A stretch of DNA of 64,000 bases from Clytia hemisphaerica (Eukaryota > Cnidaria > Hydrozoa > Leptothecata > Clytiidae), in assembly GCA_902728285.1 (NCBI GenBank), contig CACVBU010000682.1, positions 587,970 to 651,969 on the forward strand. The letters are read 5' to 3'. Positions 29,701 to 41,201 of this stretch are shown one piece after another. Position 1 is the stretch's first letter. Each line of letters starts with the position of its first letter. A program made the position numbers and the translations under genes. The notes beneath the pieces were generated by a model, which was given only the letters and a program-made list of their open reading frames with translations, did no database searches and had not been told where the DNA came from.

Positions 29701-32391
29701 CTCTCTCTCCACACAAGAAAGCCTCAAAACCAATCATAAAAAACTTTCTTTTATACTCTCTATTTATTTACAATGCAACAGGGGGGGGGGGTCATGCAGT
29801 TATTATATAAACACTATGACAATTACTACCGTGGTGGTATATAAACCAAAATTTGGGAAAACAGTTACTCCACCAGTGGACTAACTGCAAAATGGGTGGT
29901 GCCTAAGCCTAAAATTGTCGATTTTGGTAGGATATGGTGTACTAAGTGAGCACATTTTTCAATTTTTCACTTAAAATTTTAGGTTTTTAAAAATTCCGGA
30001 AGCAAAAAAATTCAAAACATTTTTCAAAAGTCAAAAAAAAATCACAAAATTTTTTCTTCAATCAAGGCATGAAAGATATTTTAACAAACTTGGAAAATGA
30101 TTGAGATATTTAACTCTTGAACGGTCGTTAATAACACGTCCCCAGTAAAATGGTATCAAAAATGAGGAATTCAGTGAAAAAATTGCCAAATTTGGCATTT
30201 TTGGGGGTGGTATACACCAATTTGGAGGGTAAAATCAGTTAGTACACTATGGAATAACTGCAAGGGTGGTGGTGTCTGTAGAAAATGTCCAAAATTGCAG
30301 TTACTCCACATAGTGTCAAGGAGTAACTGCAAGGCCCCCCCTGAATGCAATAGCTTCTTTCAATTTATTGAATAAACAAAAAATTTTCATTTTTACTACT
30401 TTCTTCTTTTATATAGTGTTCTTTTATTATTCTGATATCATGCGCAAATCTTAATAAATGAAGTGACGTGTTTCTTTTCTCTTCCAAAAGAAAATATTTT
30501 TCGCGCCAAAGTTTTACCGATAACTTGTTTTCCGAAAATAAAATAATTCGAAATCGGATTTAAAAAACAAGTCCAAATGCGCTGCGGATGCTGGAAAAAA
30601 AATCGCGGAACCGATTTAAGGGTCACCGGGGCTGACCAAAAACACCTTTTATCTTTCAGAATCTTCAAACAGAATCTCAATATCTTTATTGCTTCGACTG
30701 TGAGAGACATTTTTGTAAACCATTCACTTTTGCTTTTTTCCGACAAGGTGGAAATTTTGTGATGCATCAAATTTTTTTTTCTTCCTGGAAGTTTGTGTCA
30801 TAATGGAGAACACATGTACCAATTGTCATGACCATAGCTCTTCTAGATAAAAAACAATCGAGGGTGGTAGATTCTACCCCCCCCTGGGGCTACAAAAATC
30901 AAAAAAGGTTGGGGTTAATGGGGTTAAAAGACCGTCTAAAGACCAGTCCCATTTTCAGGTACTTTAAATCGCTTGGGGGAGTCGCATATTTCATTGTTTT
31001 TTCTCCCAAAAACATTATTGATAACAATGCCCACCATCTAGCATAATTCAATTGTCAATAAAACTGATTTTTGCAACTGGGACCTTCTATTTATTTTTTC
31101 CCTACTCTCCCCCTCCCCCTATCAACAATCAATGATGAAATTTAATGCGTTATGCATTTTTGCTAAGCGCTATATTTGCTGACTGATTATTTTCATTTTT
31201 CTCCTTATTGCTATCTAACTTTCATCATCAGGTAGGTCCATTCAGCATCTAGCTTGTTTATGTTTGCATTATATCAAAGCAAAAAATCCTTGAAAAAGAT
31301 AAAGAATGGGATTTTTCATATATTCATGTCTTTTTCAGGAATTTACCATACAAAATTACATCTGAAGAAATCTATGACATCTTTGGAAAATATGGTGCTC
31401 TTCGACAAGTGCGATTGTGAGTTTTAATGATGAATTTATTTGACCTTGTTGGTTTATGGCCTTTTCATTAGAAACACCACTATACGCTTTCATCTAATGT
31501 TACCGGTCTTCAAACTTCTCTTGTCTGGTGTTTTTCCCCTGCCAGATCCATTTTGAATCTGATTTCACTTTTGTCTAATCTTTTTGTTTTGTACAATACA
31601 TTTGTGACTTAAGCACTTTTGGGAAGAACAATGCCCAAAACAGCGTTTGAAAACTTTCTGGTCATTGACAACATTGCCATTTTTCATCCTTAAAAAATAT
31701 TCATTTTTTTCGACAGGGGAGTGACAAATGAGACACGTGGAACGGCCTACATTGTTTACGAAGATATCTTTGATGCCAAGATGGCGTGTGATCATTTATC
31801 TGGATTCAATGTTTGTAATCGATATCTGATCGTCCTTTATTACCAACCCACTAAGGTACGTTCACTAAGCATGTTTGAAATTCGTCAATGTGTTCACTAG
31901 TGTAATGTGTCACCCTGAGACTTAGAATGTAAGATTCTTTCGGATAAGTAAGATAAGAAAGACAATCCGCTAAACACGCTCGAATTCCTCTCTTTGCCAA
32001 CAGATTTATAAAACCCGGCCTGCATGCTTCGGCTGAAAAGTGTGCCATATTTCGGTAGGAAATCCTACCGAGGTCACGTGACATTACAATATAATTTCAG
32101 CGCTTGACCAATCAGAAGCTTCGCGACTTTTCGAAAACAATAGGAACAATATAATTTGCAATTTTCATTTGCTTGGAAAAGCTTAAAACTAGCCCTTCGG
32201 GCTTTACAGAAATCTGAGTCTTTGCCGATCCTGTCGTTCTCTTTGTTGGTCTAAATCTTCAGCTCTCCTAAATTCATGGACGCTTTTCTCTTTCCGTTTA
32301 GATGTTCCAAAAGATGGACAAAGAGAAGAAGCAAGATCAGATCGATAAATTGAAAGAGAAATATGGAGTGACAACAACCCCTGCACGGTAG
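23771..32391 (+). CDS. SF3B6: Splicing factor 3b subunit 6 (p14, branch-site protein)
   Basis: Five exons join in phase to 123 residues: 23771-23794, 27630-27670, 31339-31416, 31717-31855, 32302-32391. The protein starts MAMQKRNN and carries one RRM: RNP2 as [15 protein letters not shown]1 as RGTAYIVYE, then the signature [16 protein letters not shown] and a basic C-terminal helix KLKEKYGV. The human protein is 125 residues. Tyr20 here corresponds to human Tyr22, which contacts the branch-point adenosine. Known role: this subunit of the U2 snRNP SF3b complex binds the SF3B1 N-terminal region next to the bulged branch A. The first exon has only eight codons and introns 1 and 2 are nearly 4 kb, filled with mobile elements. 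The remaining two introns are short. I see no inactivating change. Confidence 0.95.
24180..24404 (-). repeat. tRNA-derived SINE
   Basis: Read on the minus strand, the head is tRNA-like: GCCGTAGTATAGTGGTAGTC (A-box region) and GGGTTCGATTCCC (B box) about 35 bp later. A non-tRNA body with CGTTCCTTCGCCCGGGTC follows. It lies in SF3B6 intron 1. Its body differs from the other two SINEs in the window. Confidence 0.7.
24470..25690 (+). repeat. Dispersed repeat, copy B, split by a MITE
   Basis: Same repeat as 110-526 but in the opposite orientation. Its left piece (AAGGGACCCGT, TATTCATTTGACAACTT) and its right piece (GCAAAGTCCGTACTTGG onward) are contiguous in copy A and are separated here by the element at 24598-25272. 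It ends in a C-rich tract near 25690. It lies in SF3B6 intron 1. Confidence 0.75.
24598..25272. mobile_element. DNA transposon/MITE with 8-bp target-site duplication
   Basis: Inverted ends ATGACCCTGGGTAACGCCC and its complement ending GGTCGT, with GCGGGCAAAATTTTGACTTA repeated near both ends. TTTTTCAT is duplicated at 24590-24597 and 25273-25280. The 675-bp interior has two GCGCGTTCTGATTGGTCG-type repeats and AAAGATGGCGGC, but no transposase. An 8-bp duplication suggests a hAT- or P-like enzyme. Confidence 0.8.
25691..27629. other. Rest of SF3B6 intron 1
   Basis: AT-rich, without a gene. A hAT-like end (CAGGGCTGCAAATAAATATC) starts at 26234. I could not find its partner. Three AAAAGTGATCT-containing words recur between 26390 and 26500. 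The rest shows nothing I can name. Confidence 0.4.
27931..30979. mobile_element. 3-kb inverted-end element inserted in the GGACCTACC repeat
   Basis: Left end CTTCCCAAGCGGTTAAAGTACCTGAAAAT is mirrored at the right by TTTTCAGGTACTTTAAATCG and CTTGGG. A second inverted pair further in is AGCCCCAGGGGGTAGAATCT (28289) against AGATTCTACCCCCCCCTGGG (30872). A TTTCATT word flanks both sides, consistent with a target duplication. No transposase ORF was found. Contents include paired TGACGTCAT sites (28612-28636), a GCGTGAT array, a G-run near 29782 and repeated AGTTACTCCAC words (29845-30330). It is probably a composite of several insertions. Confidence 0.6.
29281..29452 (+). repeat. GCGTGAT interspersed array
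   Basis: About ten copies of GCGTGAT(G) in 170 bp, mostly in adjacent pairs, separated by short A/T-rich spacers. Not a strict tandem repeat. It may be a protein-binding array or a degenerate minisatellite inside the 3-kb element. Confidence 0.8.
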
Positions 32392-33259
32392 AAGGTCGTC
32401 CGGTGTTATGTAGCCTGTATATAATGGTAAACGATCCACGTACAACGCTGGTTGTGGAAAGAGATTTTTCATGTGACCAAAGTGGTTACCCGATGTGACG
32501 GAAAAGCGCAGATACTTTGGTTGGTTGAATGGAACTCAAAAAAAACATTTTTCAAAAAAGTAAATGGGCAGAATATTTATTAATATTTTTTACAGTGGTT
32601 TTTGAATTCCTGATATGACTAGAATATTTCTATTTGAATAATTCTAGTGTGTTATTTGAAATTAATTCACTTCTCCTGATCACTAATTTTTGTGGTGACG
32701 GCAGGAGTCGAACAATTCAACGCCCAATACTCAGATCAGAAGTTGTGTATACTAAGTTTCGAATTCATTCTATTTGAGAACAGCCAATTTCGCCCCTTAA
32801 AAGCTTTCATTTATAATGATTCAATTTTTAAGAAAGGATTGTAAAATACTTATGGCAATAAATGTTAAAGCTCAATCTACACGACCACGACAATTTAGTA
32901 GTGTTTAGCTGTCACTGTTCTTGATACCTTACATTTTCAGCTTTGAAAAACATCGTTTCAGTGAATACAAAACTAAAACCGATATCTTATTCGAATTTTA
33001 TCAAAAATCACATTAAATTCTTTTGTCTACGCTGCATATTATATTGAGACGAACGTAAGTTCCAACTTCTTAGGATCGTAATTCAACCACTTCTAGAATA
33101 GCTAGAAGCAAGTTTGGAGGCTTAGAGTTTTTTGTTAGATTCCTCGTTAACACATTCACACTTTTCAGCCCTTTTGATAAATCGAAAATTTCACCTCTTA
33201 GAATTTTTCGAAAATTTGACATTCAAATGTTCCTATTGCCTCAGTTCACATCAACTTTT
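32392..33259 (+). other. SF3B6 3' UTR and flank
   Basis: A candidate polyadenylation signal AATAAA lies at 32857-32862, about 465 bp after the SF3B6 stop, followed by T/G-rich sequence. No ORF of note in the rest. Confidence 0.45.
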
Positions 33260-34148
33260 TGGACCTACCTTGGAGGTCCTATAAATTAACCGATGTCCGT
33301 CCGTCTATTACCAGCTTTCTCGAGATTGGATCATTAGTTTTTTCTGATTTTTGGCACAATGATGCAAAATGGTAATGCCTAAAATGTGACGGAGCCCGAT
33401 TTTCGAAAAAAAATGAAAATTGTTTTTTTGGCATTTTTGTTTTTTCACACAAAAACATTGTTAATAGCAATGTCCACGATCATGGTTCAATTGTCAATAA
33501 AACTGATTTTTGAAGCCGGAACTTTCTAAAAATCGCCGGAACAACCGATTTTCGCCGGAAAAACGGTATTTCTTGAATTTCTCGAGCTGTACTTTATATT
33601 TTTTTATGAAATTTAGCACACTGATGCAATATGACAATACCTAAAATGTGACGGAGCCCGATTCTAGAAAAACATTTTTTTCCGGCCGAAAATGCCGGGA
33701 ATATGCCTGAAAAACCGTTTTTTTTACATTTTCTCGAATTTACATCAAAACACAAAAGTTTTTTCTGATTTTTTACAGAAAGATGCGTATTCGCAATGCT
33801 CAAAACATGGCCGAGTTCGATTTTTGAGAAATTTTTTTTTTCGGTTGAAATTCCGGAAATCGCCGTTTTTGCAGATTTTCATTTTATTTTTTCCTTGTAT
33901 TTCTATGTTTTTCACACAAAAACATTATTGACAACAATGCTCACCATCAAGCATGATTCAATTGCCAATAAAACTGATTTTTGCGACCAGGACTTTCAAT
34001 TTCTTTTTTCCCTACAACCCTTTCCTCTCCCCCCATCAACAATCAATGATGAATTTATTGCGTTATACATTTTCGCTAAATGCGATATTTTTTGACTGAT
34101 TTTTTTCTCCTCGTATTGCTATCCAACTTTCATCATCAGGTAGGTCCA
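33260..34148 (+). repeat. GGACCTACC-family repeat, most complete copy
   Basis: Begins TGGACCTACCTTGGAGGTCC (itself a small hairpin) and ends GGTAGGTCCA, so the termini are inverted. After a GTCCGTCCG tract comes TTACCAGCTTTCTCGAGATT. An internal unit with GATGCAAAATGG/CAATGCC and GTGACGGAGCCCGATTT occurs about three times (about 33360, 33620, 33790). No coding capacity. Copies in this window: 27780, 33260, 54942 (minus), and fragments near 13200 and 15040. Confidence 0.75.
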
Positions 34149-35946
34149 TTCAGCATCTAGCTTGTTTTTACTGATGTCATCAAAAATTGTGGGTTTTTTA
34201 GGTTTTTTCGAGCTTTAAGCCTTTTGTATCATCTGACAGACAGATTCATGATCACATCTTGAATTAGAGTACTTTAAGTGGATAAATTTTCGCGAGACAA
34301 TTTTTTTCAAAAATAATTTATTTTCGTGATTCGTTACCACTTTAAGGGCTCTGACCATAGTCGGAAAATTGATTTTACTTGTTTGAACATAAAAGTTATA
34401 TTTTAGGTTCTTTAACACTTTTAACAAAGAATTGCCTTTATAAATTGTTTTTTAATCAAATCCCTTACTAGTAAGAGTAATTAAAAATGTAATCGTCAGC
34501 CGTGCAAAATTACTCGAATCTGATTGGTTTAGAGGAGTGCAATTAATCGTTAATTGCACTATTACCACTTTTTGCACTCTTCGGCGGGGGGACACTTTTG
34601 TCCCCTTATTCTTTTCTCTCCCAAGTCCTGTGTCAGAGACTTTTTTTTACTATATAATAAAACACAGCGATCTGCTATCGGATTCAAAATATCGATAAAT
34701 CTTAACTTTTGTAGAAAAATTTATCATTCAACAAAAAATTTTTGCTTTATCCTTATTGAATTTATGATCTGGTCCTTCAGTCAAAATTTTAGGTCTGTAG
34801 CACCACTACAGTCGGAATTATGTGAATTCCGATTTGCGGGATCTCAGAGGGGATTTTTAGGGATTTTGAGGGATCTGAGAAAACGAAAGTGCTCTGTTTC
34901 AAGAAACCTTATTGCCCCCGCAGGAGCGCAGCGACGAGGAGGCACTCATAGCTTCACGCATAGATATTGGACTGGAATCTCGAATCTTTGCGTTTTTGTT
35001 TGTAATTTGATTTCCGGCCAATTAAGTGTTCCGCAAAAATATGGCGGTAAATTATACAGCGGTAAATGTTATACACATTTTCATATTACGTTATATGCTA
35101 TTACCATTATTATATATTACATTTCATTAGTTTTGATTTTAGCACTGAAAAGCTGAAGCGAGTGTTATAAATGCAAATTATAGAAAAAGTCAAGGGGGAA
35201 ATATGCATTGTCTGAAAGGGAATATCTATGGAACGAACATTTGAGGGGGGTTTTAAATATTCAAAAAACTTTGAAAAGCTGATTTTTATACTTGTGACTG
35301 ATTCTGTATATACACTATTTATTTGTGACACATGATATAATTTTTATTTATCTATTTTTAGAACTAAAAACACTGATGATGATTATTAAATCGAAACATG
35401 TATGAAAAATAAAAATTAACATGCTTGGTTAAGTTTACCGACTATGCCTTCACTACTCATTTATTATAGAAAAAGTATATAATTACACCATAACACGAGT
35501 TACAATATTACTTTTGCAAATCAAAACAAACAAAATGGCAGACTGGTTATGAGCTGATTCTTTCGTCTTTGACTGGAAAAAGTGTTTTGTATGGCTAATT
35601 TTGTTTCTTGTCTTTAAAACTGAATAAATACTGTAATTTAGTCAGCTCCAATTCTGGCTTTCCAAGTTAGGAGGGACCTTCCCGAAGGCATTTAACGGTG
35701 GTTAGACTAGGCACACAGACAGTCATACAGAAACACCATGAAGTGAAAGTATATAGCTATAAACTCAAAAAGTCTAGCTTCCTGAAGGCACGTCTCTTCA
35801 TTGTCTGCGCTGCGATCATCTTAATGGATTCAATCCTTTCAGCTTGGAGAAAAGATTGCATCATGAAATTAAGTACTATGAACTTTGGCGCATTTCAACT
35901 TTTCTCGACTGTACGTCTGAATGGACCACAATGGCATTCCTTTATT

Positions 35947-36176
35947 ACCGTAAGTTGGTCTAATGTCGACATCTGTCTTCTAATTTCGACACCCTACTTT
36001 GAAGATAGGAATGATGGGAAGGTGGGAACTTTGATGGAGAAATCTTTATTTCCTCTCTGATTGCTTCACAAAGAAAATTAGTTTCAATCAGCGATTCCGA
36101 CCTTGCTAATTTTCCTATCTCTAAAGAAGGATGTCAAAATTAGAAGACGGGTGTCGACATTAGACCAACTTACGGT
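35947..36176. mobile_element. 230-bp palindromic MITE
   Basis: Ends ACCGTAAGTTGGTCTAATGT and its exact complement ACATTAGACCAACTTACGGT. Inner blocks GTCTTCTAATTT and CTTTGAAGATAGGAA are also mirrored. ATT lies on both sides and could be a 3-bp target duplication, as in PIF/Harbinger-type elements. Confidence 0.8.
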
Positions 36177-36373
36177 ATTTTCTTTTGACCAACAACATAA
36201 AAGATTTTGCTTGAGAAGTGCAATCACAGCGTAGGTGAGTGGAGTCCGGGCCTTAGCTAGGATTGGTTTCTATTTCGCCCTATTTAAGATGGCGCAGAAC
36301 TTTTTGATGAATTTTATCCGCAGTATCCTCTTGACTATTGTTTATTAGGCAAAGTAGCAATAGAGAATCAATT

Positions 36374-36404
<31 letters not shown>

Positions 36405-36880
36405 AATCAAATCAATTAATTATTCCTGATTATTTTTTATGTTTCAATCTTTAAAGCATTTATAAATCTTTAAAGCATTAAAAGCTTTATAAGTACATGT
36501 CATGACCTTTCAGTGGGGGCATTTAGTGAAAGCTATGACTAGTTATAGTTTTCGAAAATTTTAGATTTTAGTCTATTTCGTATATCAATTGCACTAAATA
36601 CACAAATTTCCATCTTCATTCGACTACTAAAACTCGAGTTATTATAAAAAACGAGTCAAAGTTTCCCCGATTTTTCATACTTCCAACACCAGATCACCGT
36701 GAAAAACAAAGACATTTTTTTTCTTCAATATAAAAAAGAACAAAGAAATTTTACGTTACAATAGCTTCTTTTAATTGAAAACAAAGAATTCGAATGTCAA
36801 AAATTTTCCCTTTTTCTGAAAAAACTATGATTTACTAATGATTATTTACTGATGATTACCTCGGAATCGTATGTTTTGTC

Positions 36881-36972
36881 GTGCAATTAACGATTAATCA
36901 CTCGTAACAAAGGAGAAAATACCGTAATTACTATTTTCTCCTTTGTTACTCGTGATTAATCGTTAATTGCAC
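36881..36972. repeat. Near-perfect 92-bp palindrome
   Basis: Arms of about 41 bp (GTGCAATTAACGATTAATCA on the left, mirrored on the right) around a roughly 10-bp centre (CCGTAATTAC). It would form a long hairpin. A shorter relative, GTGCAATTAATCGTTAATTGCAC, lies near 34538. Confidence 0.85.
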
Positions 36973-37538
36973 TCCAAACCATACGATTACTAGTACTAAT
37001 TGCAAAAATGACGTTATGAGTTTAAAAAAAGACGTTAATAATATGTTGCATTACCTTCTTTTATAAAAAGTGCTAAGTTTTAATGGGTAATCAACCTTTT
37101 TGTTTCAAAGTTTTTTTAAACTGTCTGCAAAGAATTAAAATCTAAATTAATGCATCAAAAGTTATGGCTGTTTTTCTATGAAAAATTGGGATGGAAAATT
37201 GGTCAAAAAGAATTATATTCAAGATTTTGTTGAAGCAAATAAGATTTTAGAAAAATTTTCCGAAAAAATATTTTAGTTCGGTAAAAGATACACCAATTAC
37301 CGCAAAAAAATTCTCAAAATGTTTTATCTTCGCCGAAATAATAAGCTTTTCAAAGTTGTAATACTCTTCTTCGCAAAAGTCTTCATTTTCTTTTTCATCA
37401 AGTTTTTTCATTGCGATTCTTAAATTTTCAGACACACGGATAATACACTCTTCTCGAGATGCATAAATTTATTGTTGTCCTCGTTTTCAAACAGATTTCA
37501 TTGCTATAAAATTACATATTCACAATGATAATTGTGTT

Positions 37539-38070
37539 TGTGACGGCCGCTGGCCTTTGTTTTGATATGTTTTAATTTTATATTACGTCATTAGTCACTT
37601 GGGATTGCGTCTCATTGTCTTCAGTGTATTCGATTTTATTGCGTCTTTTGTGTGTCATCTTAGTAATATTTATAATGTATATAATTAGGTCATTAGGGAA
37701 TTGTAGAATTTTGAGGCGTATGAATTAAATTGTAAACGAATTTTCTACTTTTATGTAACAGTAGTAATGTTGTGTATGTGATGTGAAGTCCAATTTTTGG
37801 TGTGCTTGTTTTGGTGTCGTGGAAAACTTTTTTAGTTAGTATCTATTTTGGTTTGTATTTAGTCAGTAAACTTTTATTTCTATCCTATCTATGTTCTAAT
37901 GTGTTTGCTTGTATAGCCCTAGGTTAAGATAGCTTTAGGATAAAGTTTTTCGTTTGTACATATTCTAAGAGTTTGTATTTTTTGTGTTTTAGCGTTTGGA
38001 ATAGCAATCCAATCAGTGAAAATTATCGCACACCTTTCGTATCCTCCCAACGTCCCCTGTGGCCGTTACA
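37539..38070 (+). repeat. 5' LTR
   Basis: 532 bp, TG...CA ends. It differs from the 3' LTR by a handful of 1-6-bp indels (for example TTAGTCACTTGGG here against TTAGTACTGGG there). Confidence 0.9.
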
Positions 38071-38084
38071 GTAAAAAAGTTATC

Positions 38085-38660
38085 ACCATATCGTATGCTT
38101 CGCATTGCTATCTCAACCGTTTCGTTTCGATTCTCGTTTCTTACCGATTCTCGTATCGTATCGAATCTCGTATCTAATTTCGTATTTAACCAGTTTGCAA
38201 AAACTGGTCTCGTATCTCGTATCCAATCGAATCTCTATTGACTCGATTTCGTATCGTATTTAGTCGATTCCGGCCAAATCGACCTCGTATCCTCAAAATC
38301 ATCAAATGTTGTTTTGATTTGAACTCGTATCGATCTAATCGAATTTTATCGATTCTATCGAATCCAATCGAATTTTATCGATCTAATCGAAATCAATCGA
38401 ATTTTATCGATTTCATCGAATTCAATCGATTTCATCGAAATTTATCGATTTCATCGAATCCAATCGAATTTTATCGAATTAATCGAATCGAGCCGATTTT
38501 CATGTCTCATCGATTCATATCGTTTTATCAAAAAATCGACTCGTGTACAGTCGCTTTGAATCGAATTTATCGAATCCAATCGTGTTATCGATTTCTGTTC
38601 GCAATCGTATCGCACATATCGTTATCGCTATTTTATCGTTTTACATCCAGCCAGTTTTCT
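38085..38660 (+). repeat. Degenerate TCGTATC/ATCGAATT satellite in the element leader
   Basis: Dozens of short words such as TCGTATCG, ATCGAATTTTATCG and ATTTCATCGA follow each other between the 5' LTR and the gag start. The period is irregular (about 8-25 bp). The tract is unlike the surrounding DNA. Confidence 0.8.
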
Positions 38661-38685
38661 ACCGTGTTCATTCACTCGCATTTCA

Positions 38686-40916
38686 ATGGCGTCTAAACGC
38701 GCGGGCCGCGGCGTGCAGCACCGCCCAGTAACACGTGGTATATTGACACAGCACGCCCTTTGGCAAGAAGATCGCTTGAAACTCCAGAAAATCGTTAAAG
38801 AAAAGATTGCTAAAGTAAAGGCTATGTTAGAGATCAATTCAGAAGATGTCGAAGAAGGTTATGCAGAGTTAGAAAGATATTTCAAACAGTTGCTAGTGGC
38901 TCACACAAAATGTCAGATGTTGTTAGAACATGACGAACCGAAGTATTCTGACTTGGTCGAAAAACTAGACAAATCAGTTCATCTCATCAGAGAAGAATCA
39001 TTGAAAGATCGTTGAATGGATCTGTTGGTCCCAGTAGTCAAGAACCAAGAACTCCACAGAACTCCACAGAACTTAGAACTCTACAAGAACAAGTCGAATC
39101 AAGAAAGCTAGAATCTGAGGCAGGTGCTATCAAGAACGCTCATCTGATGGAGTTAGCCAGACTCAAACAGCTAAAGTTAGAGCAACAGTATATCACGAAA
39201 AAGAGGCAAGCTCAAATCGAGGCAGAATTGATCGATAATGAACTCCAAATTGCCATTGCTCAGTCGAAGCTAGAAGTATTCTCCAAAACAGATCCATTAG
39301 TAGACATACCTTACGACATTCCATCAAATGAAAGCTATGTCAATGATTATGTTGCCAAGCACAGTACTCCTGCTGTCGATGCTCCAATCAAGGTGCCACA
39401 CCCTCCATCTCTGCCAAAATCTTACGCTGTTTCTTCTGCCAGTCTATCTTTCAGAAGACGATTGTCACCACTGAATAATGATGCTTTGTCTGTAGCTCCA
39501 TCTCAGAGTATCTCCGTCGCTCCACCTCTTCCAGTTTCTGGGTACACCCAAGGAAACCTGCCACGCCCTCAGGCTGCTTCAAACGACTTGTTAAATCACC
39601 CAATCAATTTATCAAAAAGGGCGTATACCATTCGAAACAATCCACAGAGTTCTTCTTCTTCACTTGCTGTGGCTGAGACCTCACTTCGTCATTCACCACA
39701 ACGACCGGTGGACCAGACTTATGACCTGTTTTCACAGATGATGGGTTATCTTCAAGCCCCAGATGCTGATATCAGTCCATTCTATGGAAACCCCTTGAAC
39801 TTCGAATTCTTCATGGCTTCTTTCCATGAGGCTGTCGAACGGAAAATCAGAGATCCAAAAGGCTGTCTTACAAGACTTCTCCGTTATCTGAAAGGTGAAC
39901 CACACGAACTCGTTCAAGGATGCATTCATATGGCTTCAGATCAAGGATTCAAATATGCCAAGGAATTGCTGAAAAAACGTTATGGAGACCCATACAGAGT
40001 GTACAGCGAGTACATGAAAGAACTCAAAGAATGGCCAAAGATCAAACCAAATGACGCCCAAGCCTTCAGGAAATTTCATTCGTTTCTGATCAAATTCAAG
40101 TCAACTACAGATTGTCACAAGTCGTCCAGATCGAACAGTCCAGAAGTGCTTCAAACCCTCAGTAAAAAGATACCATCTTACCTGCAAAACCGTTGGGGAA
40201 AGATTGTTCTGAAGGTACGTAAAGTCAGTGGCGAAGCTACATTGGAACATTTCATTCAACTCATCGAAGATGAAGTTACGTTGGTGAATGACCCATTGTT
40301 TTCTCATGGTGCATTGAGTGACCCAAAGTCAAAGCCGGAGAAGAAAGGACCTTTCGTGAAGACTGGGCTCAACAAAGTACCTCCTTCTGACAACAGACGT
40401 AAACTTAAGTGCATATTATGTGATCAAAATCATGACTTGGATGATTGTGCCAATTTCATCAAGCTACCTCCAAAGGATCGCCATGACTACGTATTCAACA
40501 AGCGACTCTGTTATTGCTGCTTGAAGCCAACAAGCAGTAAACACACAGCAAAGACATGCAACCGAAAGAAGAAGTGCACATCTTGTGAAGAGCTGCACCC
40601 AACAAGTCTACATGACTACTATGTCCCGCCAACGAAAACAGGACGTATTGCTTCTAATCTCGACGACTCGATTGGATTATGTGTCGTACCAGTCAGGCTG
40701 TTTCACAAAGACAGTCCAAATTTCGTAAAAACCTTTGCTCTTTTGGATAATGGGAGTCAAGGGACGTTTATCAACACTGATTTTCTACAAGAAATCGATG
40801 CTAGTAGTACCACCACTTCATTATCCATCAAGACAATTCATGGCGAGAAAACAGAAAGATGCAGGGCTGTCGATTTACTCGTCCAGGCTGATCGGACAAG
40901 CGTCGAGTCCGAATAA
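38686..40916 (+). pseudogene. BEL/Pao gag with partial protease, frameshifted
   Basis: A first frame (MASKRAGRG... to SLKDR, stop at 39013-39015) passes by a -1 shift near 39010 into a 634-codon frame. Domains in order: a coiled-coil-like charged N-terminus (about 38760-39290), a proline/serine-rich linker, a gag core with DADISPFYGNPLNFEFFMAS and LKGEPHELVQG (the pattern of Pao gag domain DUF1759), zinc knuckles (CILCDQNHDLDDC, CYCCLKPTSSKHTAKTC, CTSCEELHP), and the start of a retropepsin-like protease with ALLDNGSQGTFI. The frame stops soon after, so the protease is incomplete. The shift may be a simple indel or a programmed site. I cannot tell from one copy. Confidence 0.85.
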
Positions 40917-40926
40917 AACGTTCGCT

Positions 40927-41067
40927 CCTGTGCTGTGTTCCTGCTGGGGCCGCCGGTGAGGCCGAAGACCTTTCCTGTGCTGTGTTCCTGTTGGGGCCGC
41001 CGGTGAGGCCGAAGTCCTTTCCTGTGCTGAGTTCCTGCTGGGGCCGCCGGTGAGGCCGAAGATCGTT
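40927..41067 (+). repeat. GC-rich 47-bp unit, three tandem copies
   Basis: Units starting CCTGTGCTG at 40927, 40974 and 41021, each with GGGGCCGCCGGTGAGGCCGA. Copies are almost identical. It is strikingly GC-rich against the AT-rich window and stands where pol should be. Confidence 0.9.
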
Positions 41068-41201
41068 TTAATGGTTGTATGTTGTAGTATGTTGTGTTAT
41101 GATAGTGATACGATACTTTTATATCACGAACTGAATTTGGTATGTTGATTCCCCGCCGAGGATGCTCAATAAGAGAAAAGATGAACTTTTCTGGGGAGCC
41201 A

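Larger units (their letters stand above)
27780..31240 (+). repeat. GGACCTACC-family repeat, split by a 3-kb insertion
   Basis: The left piece (27780-27930: GGACCTATCTTGGAGGTCC, then a GTTCGTTCG tract and TTACCAGCTTTTCTTG) and the right piece (30980-31240, ending CATCAGGTAGGTCCA) together match the intact copy at 33260-34148. It lies within SF3B6 intron 2. Boundaries may extend about 20 bp past the right end because copy 33260 shares TTCAGCATCTAGCTTG there. Confidence 0.75.
34149..37436. other. Repeat-rich intergenic region
   Basis: No host gene seen. A 200-codon frame at 34554-35156 has no family resemblance and includes repeat-like DNA. Two related GTGCAATTAATCGTTAATTG palindromes occur (34540 and 36881). 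An AATC microsatellite lies at 36368-36405, and a MITE at 35947-36176. Confidence 0.45.

Noticed and set aside
34554-35156. 200-codon ORF, plus strand
   Set aside because: No domain or family pattern, odd composition, overlaps palindromic repeat DNA, and no splice or poly(A) context that supports it.
36368-36405. AATC repeats as a possible CRISPR-like array
   Set aside because: A simple tetranucleotide microsatellite with no spacers. CRISPR is not expected in animal DNA.
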